Below, one piece after another: positions 13,547 to 18,464 of a stretch of 18,464 bases of DNA; the first letter of the stretch is position 1, and each line of letters opens with the position of its first letter. The DNA is from an uncultured Collinsella sp. Its GTDB lineage: Bacteria > Actinomycetota > Coriobacteriia > Coriobacteriales > Coriobacteriaceae. The notes beneath the pieces were generated by a model. It had not been told where the DNA came from. It made no database searches and worked only from the letters and a program-made list of their open reading frames with translations. Where the stretch lies: positions 1 through 18,464 of the forward strand of contig CABSNH010000019.1 in NCBI GenBank assembly GCA_902478985.1, written 5' to 3'. The position numbers and the translations under genes are program-made.

Positions 13547-14688
13547 CGGCCCTCATCTCCTTGCTGTTTGGGAACGGTGGCAAACACACGCCAGCCGCCG
13601 GCGCCGGCACGCGGGCCGGCGGTGAAGGTGCCGCCAAGCGCCTCGATGCGCTCGCGCATGGAGGCGAGCCCCATGCCCTCCGCGGTGCCGCGGCCGCTTG
13701 CTTGGACCTCACCCACGCCATCGTCGGTAACAATGAGCTGGTAAAACGACGGATGCTCCATGCACCGTACGGTGACGGTCTGGGCGCAAGCGTGGCGTAT
13801 GGTATTGGAGAGCGCTTCGCGCAGGACCGCTGCAAAGCAGTTGGCGACGTTTGCGGGCGCATGTTCGGCCATAACTTCAAGCTCAATCTGCGGGCCGCCG
13901 TCCGAGCGTGTGCCTTCGACAATGCGTTCGAGCTGCACGGAAAGGTCGACGGCGTTGTCGTTGAGCGCGTGGACGCTGGCGCGCACAAGCTGGAGCGCCT
14001 CGTCAACCGTGCGTTTAACGTCGGCGAAATCGGCGGCGACGCCAGGCTCGTCGGCGTGGACCACGCGTAGGGCTTCGGCCTGCAGTGAGGCGCGCGTGAG
14101 CTGGTGCCCGACGTTATCGTGGATCTCGCGCGCGATGCGGGCGCGTTCGGCGAGCGTCGCGAGCTCGACTTCGTAGTCCTGGCGATCGGCAAGATCGCGG
14201 TTGCGCGCCTCGAGCGCGAGGGCTCGTTCCTGCAGCTCGTCGCGGGTGCGGCGCATGCGCCGCTGCTCGCGCTCCAACTGGGCGGTGCGTAGCGATAGCA
14301 AGGTGGCGGTAACCGAAAGGATGGCGGTCAGCAGGAGCGTTCGTGCGGTAAGCGCATCGGCGCGAAGGTCCGCGACGAGCGCAAAGGCAAAGACGGAGCC
14401 AATGCCCAACGCGACCCAGGCGTGCTCGCGGCGCACGCGTCGCGCGATGTCATAGAGGGCGAGAGGCGCAAACGGCACAAACGGCGGCACGAAGACAGCC
14501 GCGATGATGCAGGCGTAGCTCGCTGCCTCGCTTGCGCGTCGGGTGCGTTTCCCCTGTGCGACCTCGGCCAGCGAGGTGGCAATAATGCCAAGGCAAAACG
14601 CCACAACCAGACGAGCGTCCACGGCAAGACCCATGGCGGCCGCAATACAGCACGCCAGCACGATCGATTTGTCGAAAAGCCTGTTCAT
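13543..14688 (-). CDS. DesK-type sensor histidine kinase
   Basis: Membrane sensor kinase of 381 residues, partner of the response regulator. The N-terminal 145 or so residues are hydrophobic, forming about five membrane segments with little extracytoplasmic sequence. A coiled coil (about 148-180) follows, then HisKA_3 with phospho-acceptor H190 (AREIHDNVGHQL). The HATPase domain has the N box (REALSNTIRHA), DDGVGE and GMGLASMRER. The start at MNRLFDK (14688) is preferred because the membrane segments begin right after it. The open frame runs on to 14868, but that extension is polar and crosses the divergent promoter region. There is no Shine-Dalgarno; TACAAT six bases upstream suggests a leaderless transcript. 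Confidence 0.9.
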   Translation of the reverse strand: MNRLFDKSIVLACCIAAAMGLAVDARLVVAFCLGIIATSLAEVAQGKRTRRASEAASYACIIAAVFVPPFVPFAPLALYDIARRVRREHAWVALGIGSVFAFALVADLRADALTARTLLLTAILSVTATLLSLRTAQLEREQRRMRRTRDELQERALALEARNRDLADRQDYEVELATLAERARIAREIHDNVGHQLTRASLQAEALRVVHADEPGVAADFADVKRTVDEALQLVRASVHALNDNAVDLSVQLERIVEGTRSDGGPQIELEVMAEHAPANVANCFAAVLREALSNTIRHACAQTVTVRCMEHPSFYQLIVTDDGVGEVQASGRGTAEGMGLASMRERIEALGGTFTAGPRAGAGGWRVFATVPKQQGDEGR

Positions 14689-14694
14689 ACGGGT

Positions 14695-14700
14695 ATTGTA
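14695..14700 (-). promoter_or_regulatory. Candidate -10 box (TACAAT) for a leaderless kinase transcript
   Basis: On the minus strand TACAAT ends six bases before the kinase ATG, the spacing expected if transcription starts at the start codon. No good -35 lies 16-18 bases upstream, which would suit an activated promoter. Confidence 0.35.
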
Positions 14701-14761
14701 CGCGAAGCTGCGCGTGGTGGAGGGGCCGCCTAGCGCAACCGTGACATTCCTCCCGCACGGT

Positions 14762-14798
14762 GGGGCGGTCGCGTCAGCGGGCCACGCGACCGAGCCCC
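14762..14798. promoter_or_regulatory. Strong dyad in the divergent kinase/ABC spacer, candidate operator
   Basis: CGGTCGCGT (14766-14774) and ACGCGACCG (14784-14792) form a perfect 9-bp inverted repeat with a 9-base spacer. GGGGC (14762-14766) and GCCCC (14794-14798) can extend it across a bulge. It lies about 75 bases upstream of the kinase start and 90 upstream of the ATPase start. No T-tract is seen on either side, so an operator is more likely than a terminator. The rest of the 199-bp spacer shows nothing else clear. Confidence 0.45.
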
Positions 14799-14887
14799 CG
14801 CACTCGTGACAAAGCTCACTGGTGCGCGCCGTCCGCTCCTGCGATGATGCAATCGTACCGGGCCGCAATCAACAGAAGGGCCGCCTC

Positions 14888-15826
14888 ATGACAGACATCG
14901 TCCACGTCGAAAACCTCGTCAAGCGCTACGACGACCTTATCGCGCTTGACCACTTTAACCTCAGCATCGCCCCCGGCGAGATCTTTGGCCTGCTGGGCCC
15001 CAACGGCTCGGGCAAGACCACGTCCATCAACTGCATCCTGCAGCTGCTCGCCTACGACAAGGGCACCATCGAGCTGTTCGGCGAGCCCATGACGCCCGCC
15101 CGCTACGACCTCAAGCGCCGCATCGGCGTGGTCCCGCAGCAAGTTGCGGTGTTTGACGAGCTTACCGTGCGCGAGAACATCGACTATTTCTGTAGCCTCT
15201 ACGTTAACGACCGCAAGCGCCGCCGCGCGCTGGTGGACGAGGCGATCGACTTTGTGGGCTTGGGCGACTTTACCAAGTTTCGCCCCGGCAAGCTCTCGGG
15301 CGGCCTGGCGCGTCGCCTCAACATTGCCTGCGGCATTGCGCACAAGCCCGAGCTCATCTTCTTTGACGAGCCTACGGTGGCAGTCGACCCGCAGAGTCGC
15401 AACGCCATCCTGGAGGGCATCTGCCGCTTGCGCGACGAGGGCGCCACGGTGGTGTATACCAGCCATTACATGGAGGAAGTCGAGCAGATTTGCAGCCGCA
15501 TCATGATCATGGACGGCGGACGTGTGCTGGCGCAGGGCACCAATGACGAGCTCAAACGCATGATTCAAATGGGCGAGCGCGTGACTGTCGAGGTCGGCGC
15601 CGTCGAGACCGCCACGGTCGAGCGGCTGCGCGCCCTTGAGCACGTGCTTTCGGTTGAGCTGTCCGGCGGCGAGCTCGTCTGCGCCTGCGAGGCGAGCCCG
15701 CATAACCTGGTCGACATCCTTGACACGCTGCGCGCCGCCGATGTGGCGCTCGGCCGCGTGTGGAGCGAGCCGCCGACCCTCAACGACGTGTTCCTCGAGA
15801 TCACCGGCCGCGAGCTGCGCGACTAG
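14888..15826 (+). CDS. ABC-2 exporter ATP-binding protein
   Basis: Cytoplasmic ATPase of 312 residues that powers the two permeases downstream. It has Walker A GPNGSGKTT (K43), Q-loop VVPQQ, signature LSGG (136-139), Walker B LIFFDEPT (D160, E161) and H-loop H193. The D-loop reads VAVDP instead of the common SALDP or AGLDP. The C-terminal 90 or so residues resemble the regulatory tail of NatA/CcmA-like exporters. The start at 14888 has AGAAGGG at 14874-14880; an in-frame ATG at 14822 lacks this and adds a non-homologous leader. The gene diverges from the two-component pair, a layout typical of drug or peptide exporters controlled by their neighbour. The substrate cannot be told. Confidence 0.93.
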   Translation: MTDIVHVENLVKRYDDLIALDHFNLSIAPGEIFGLLGPNGSGKTTSINCILQLLAYDKGTIELFGEPMTPARYDLKRRIGVVPQQVAVFDELTVRENIDYFCSLYVNDRKRRRALVDEAIDFVGLGDFTKFRPGKLSGGLARRLNIACGIAHKPELIFFDEPTVAVDPQSRNAILEGICRLRDEGATVVYTSHYMEEVEQICSRIMIMDGGRVLAQGTNDELKRMIQMGERVTVEVGAVETATVERLRALEHVLSVELSGGELVCACEASPHNLVDILDTLRAADVALGRVWSEPPTLNDVFLEITGRELRD

Positions 15827-15835
15827 GGGGCAGTC

Positions 15836-17023
15836 ATGTTCAACACCATCATCACTACGGTCAAGACGCTGCTGCGCCGGCCGAGCACGTGGGTCTGGGG
15901 CGCTCTCTTTCCCATCGCGCTTTCCACGATGTTCATGTTTATGTTTGCGAATCTGAGCTCCGACGGCACGGTCGACCCGGTACCGGTTGCCGTCATAGCG
16001 GACGAGGCCTGGGACGCCTCGACCTTTAAGGACGTGGCGACGTCGCTTGCCAAGGAGAGCGACAATCAGCTGCTCGAGATCCACGAGTGCGACGACGCAG
16101 CCGATGCGAACCGTGCGCTTAAGGCCGGCGAGGTCGCGGGCATCTATACGGTCGACGACGCAGGCGCACCCAAGCTCACACTGCTATCGAGCTACGACAG
16201 CTCGCGCGCATCATCGGTGCTCACCGATCGCAGCATCCTGGAGACGGTGGCAAGCTCGTATACACAAAATGCCGAGCTCATGTCCCAGATTGCCCAGGAC
16301 AACCCGGCGGCACTCGCCGACCCCGAGGCGGTTGCGCGCGCCCTGTCGCTCGAGGGCGGCACCCGTCGCGTGAGCCTTACGCGCACCACGCCCGACGGCA
16401 CGGTCATCTACTATTACGCGCTTTTTGGCCTGGTCGCGATGATGTCTGCCGAGTTTGCCGCCTTGAGCGTTGTCGACCTGCAGCCCAATCTGTCGGGCCT
16501 TGGCGCGCGCCGCTGCGTGGGCGGCCTTTCCAAGACGGCGTCGCTGGCCGGCATTTTTGTCGGCTCGTGGCTGGTCTCCTTTGCTTCGATGGTGATCGCG
16601 ATCGGCTACGTGCGCCTAGTCGTGGGCGTCGACTTTGGCGGGCGCGAGGGGCTGTGTTTGGTGGGCGCCGCCGCTTCCGCGCTTGCCGCCACGGGCTTGG
16701 GGCTCTTTGTGGGCACGCTTCCCGTTAAGGGCGGCAAGGCGTCCAAGTCGGGCATCCTCACGGGCTTTGCCACCACGTGCGCCCTGTTCGCCGGCCTCTA
16801 CGGCGAGCCGGCGATGGCGCTTGCCGACGACGTCGCCCGCGCCTGCCCGGCCGAGTGTTGGCTCAACCCCGTCAAGCTTGTCTGCGACATGTTCAACCGC
16901 CTGTATTTCTTTGAGGACTTGGGCCCCTTTGTCGTTCGCGCCGGCGCGCTGGTCCTCATGACGCTGGTGTTTGTCGCCGCCGCTACGCTGATCTTTGGAA
17001 GGAGCCGCTATGAGCACCTTTAA
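15836..17023 (+). CDS. ABC-2 type permease, first subunit
   Basis: Membrane half of the exporter, 395 residues. One membrane segment at about 19-40 is followed by an extracytoplasmic domain of about 150 residues (about 45-195), then about five more segments to the C-terminus. This is the ABC2_membrane_3 layout (YhgE/NatB-like). It starts nine bases after the ATPase stop with AGGGGG at the junction. Its 3' end overlaps the next permease by 14 bases. Size and layout match that permease, so the two probably form a heterodimer. Confidence 0.88.
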   Translation: MFNTIITTVKTLLRRPSTWVWGALFPIALSTMFMFMFANLSSDGTVDPVPVAVIADEAWDASTFKDVATSLAKESDNQLLEIHECDDAADANRALKAGEVAGIYTVDDAGAPKLTLLSSYDSSRASSVLTDRSILETVASSYTQNAELMSQIAQDNPAALADPEAVARALSLEGGTRRVSLTRTTPDGTVIYYYALFGLVAMMSAEFAALSVVDLQPNLSGLGARRCVGGLSKTASLAGIFVGSWLVSFASMVIAIGYVRLVVGVDFGGREGLCLVGAAASALAATGLGLFVGTLPVKGGKASKSGILTGFATTCALFAGLYGEPAMALADDVARACPAECWLNPVKLVCDMFNRLYFFEDLGPFVVRAGALVLMTLVFVAAATLIFGRSRYEHL

Positions 17024-18215
17024 GACCGCGCTTCGCATGGCGCTCGCACACCCGCTCTATCTGCTTATCTACACGGTGTTCATTTCGCTCATGGGCGTAT
17101 TCATCGCGGCATCGGTGAGCTGGAACTCGTCGCAGCTCACCGAGTACAAGCCCTACGACACCAACGTGATCGTGATCGATCGCGACGACAGCGATCTTTC
17201 GCGTGCGCTTACCAAACATCTGGGTTCGCGCTTTGAGCTGGTCACGGGCGTCGGCGACGACACCTACGACCTCGCGGACGCGCTCTCCAAGAGCAATAGT
17301 GCCAAGGGCAGCGCCGACTGCGTGTTCTTTATCCCGGAGGGGTTCGAGGACGACCTGGTCGCGGCAGCCCGCGCGAGGGAGGCCCTGCCCAAGCTCGACG
17401 TGACCTACGGTTCCGGCACCATGGCGGCGGCGCTTTCGTCTGCCGAGGCCTCGCGCTGGATCTCGCTCGCGGGCGCTGCGGCGGCGCTTGAGCCCGCTGC
17501 TTCTAACGGCGATGTTGCCAAGGCCGCCGAGCATGCCGCTGCAAAGCGCGCGGAGGTCCAGATCGAGCAGGTCAAGGTCGACTCGACGGCTGCCGCCACG
17601 CTCGAGTCGTATTTCAACTTTGGCGCGTACGCGATCATCTCGTCGGTCATCGTGTCGGTGGGACTGGTGTTCTCGGGCATGAACGAGCCTGAGCGTGTGC
17701 GCCGCATGGAGGCCGGCCCGGTCTCCGAGCGCCAGCGCTCGCTTGCTGTGTTTGCGGCCGCCGCCGTGCTCACCGTCTGCATCTGGTTTGTGTCGAGCAT
17801 GATGGGCGTTGTGGGCTTTGCCGGCGCGGTCGCCGAGGTCGGCGTGGGCCGTGTGTGCCTGGCGCTGGCAGCGACGTTTGCCCTGGCGTGCACGCCGCTG
17901 GCCGTTGGCTTTGCCCTTTCGAGCCTGGGTGCGCGTGAGGAGCTGCTCAACGGTGTGGGCAACCTGCTCGGCATGCTCATGACGTTTTTGGGCGGCGCTT
18001 GGATGCCGCTGTCGCTCATGGGCTCGGCCGTGCAGACCGTGGCGCACTTTGTGCCGACATATTGGGTGAACGATGCGATCAGCAAGGCACTTGCCTCGGA
18101 TCTGACGTCTGCCGTGCTGAGCGACATCGCCTGCGATCTGGGCGTCACGGTGCTCTTCGCCGCCGCCATTGCCGCCGTAGGTCTGGCCCTCGCACGCGCC
18201 AAATCCCGCGCCTAG
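17010..18215 (+). CDS. ABC-2 type permease, second subunit
   Basis: Second membrane subunit, 401 residues with the same plan: a membrane segment at about 15-38, an extracytoplasmic domain (about 40-205) rich in Ala/Asp/Ser, then five or six segments. The motif FLGGAWMPLSLM near the end and the following PTYWVNDAI are typical of ABC-2 permeases. The start at 17010 has GGAAGGAG at 16997-17004. A TTG at 16995 is in frame, but the ribosome site would then lie inside the gene. Overlap with the first permease indicates coupled translation. Confidence 0.88.
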   Translation: MSTFKTALRMALAHPLYLLIYTVFISLMGVFIAASVSWNSSQLTEYKPYDTNVIVIDRDDSDLSRALTKHLGSRFELVTGVGDDTYDLADALSKSNSAKGSADCVFFIPEGFEDDLVAAARAREALPKLDVTYGSGTMAAALSSAEASRWISLAGAAAALEPAASNGDVAKAAEHAAAKRAEVQIEQVKVDSTAAATLESYFNFGAYAIISSVIVSVGLVFSGMNEPERVRRMEAGPVSERQRSLAVFAAAAVLTVCIWFVSSMMGVVGFAGAVAEVGVGRVCLALAATFALACTPLAVGFALSSLGAREELLNGVGNLLGMLMTFLGGAWMPLSLMGSAVQTVAHFVPTYWVNDAISKALASDLTSAVLSDIACDLGVTVLFAAAIAAVGLALARAKSRA

Positions 18216-18219
18216 CCAC

Positions 18220-18249
18220 CTAGTCATTTAGAGCGTCCCCAATGACCAG
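18220..18249 (+). terminator. Weak inverted repeat after the exporter operon
   Basis: CTAGTCATT (18220-18228) and AATGACCAG (18241-18249) pair at eight of nine positions. The stem is AT-rich and has no T-tract, so it is only a possible terminator. The spacer from 18250 to 18342 shows no other clear structure. Confidence 0.3.
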
Positions 18250-18342
18250 TCTGAAATAAATCCCGAGCCTCGCTCCAAAATAGTTCGCCATGGTTTACTA
18301 TTACGCTCATAAAGTAGCAATAGGCTAACAATGGGGGATAGC

Positions 18343-18464
18343 ATGGCGACGAAGCAAGCCTACGTCCAGGTCAAGGGGCTCAAGAAGCACTACGGCGATG
18401 GAGATGCACGCCTGACGGTGCTCGACGGCATCGACACGTCCATCAACCGCGGAGAGATCTGCGT
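18343..18464 (+). CDS. ABC transporter ATP-binding protein, MacB/LolD-like, 3' partial
   Basis: Forty codons are visible before the window ends. They read MATKQAYVQVKGLKKHYGDG and then RLTVLDGIDTSINRGEIC, the N-terminal strand pattern of MacB/LolD/FtsE-type ATPases just ahead of Walker A, which lies outside. The start is preceded by GGGGGAT (18333-18339). The insert GDGDARLTVL before the D in VLDGID is typical of this subfamily rather than of the ABC-2 ATPase upstream. A FtsX/MacB-type permease would be expected next. Confidence 0.85.
   Translation, partial: MATKQAYVQVKGLKKHYGDGDARLTVLDGIDTSINRGEIC

Noticed and set aside
14689..14868. 60-codon N-terminal extension of the sensor kinase containing a CHEC motif
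   Set aside because: It is polar, crosses the dyad in the divergent spacer, and the membrane segments begin right after the Met at 14688.

Overview
The window reads as a chromosomal piece of a high-GC anaerobic actinobacterium of the class Coriobacteriia. Collinsella is my best guess, from the GC-rich codon use, an Ech-type hydrogenase and a Gram-positive LPXTG surface protein with many FctA (Spy0128-like) domains. This assignment is inference: there is no rRNA or other marker gene here. The first 40 bases are not genomic. Bases 8-40 match the Illumina Nextera read-1 transposase adapter, so the native sequence starts at about base 41, inside a gene.

Region 1 (41-5363) is the end of an energy-converting [NiFe] hydrogenase operon, group 4, in Ech gene order. 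It holds a membrane protein in which the NuoL-like EchA and NuoH-like EchB subunits are one polypeptide (5' truncated), then EchC (small subunit), EchD (NuoC-like), EchE (NiFe catalytic subunit) and EchF (2x[4Fe-4S] ferredoxin-like). The genes are almost contiguous and end at a 15-bp hairpin. Together they should couple electron transfer between ferredoxin and H+/H2 to ion movement across the membrane. EchE stops exactly at the distal CxxCTxR motif, so it needs no C-terminal processing. EchC and EchD carry Ala-rich tails.

Region 2 (5364-12916) is a 2,095-residue cell-wall-anchored surface protein inside repeat-rich non-coding DNA. The protein has a signal peptide, a vWA/MIDAS domain, a middle region, ten tandem isopeptide-type FctA domains and an LPTTG anchor. 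Four long hairpin elements (A-D) share one core, AACCGCAGGTAGA, but carry two different kinds of outer arm. Three copies of a 35-bp GATC-bounded box alternate with them. The order is mirrored about the gene: type 1, box, type 2, box, gene, type 2, box, type 1. A cluster of TGTCTCA/TGAGAC heptamers lies just before the start codon.

Region 3 (12917-18215) is a two-component system (DesK/NarL type, minus strand, ATGA overlap) divergent from a three-gene ABC-2 exporter (ATPase plus two related permeases). The 199-bp divergent spacer holds a strong dyad that could be the response-regulator site. The window ends in the first 40 codons of another ABC ATPase, apparently of the MacB/LolD type.
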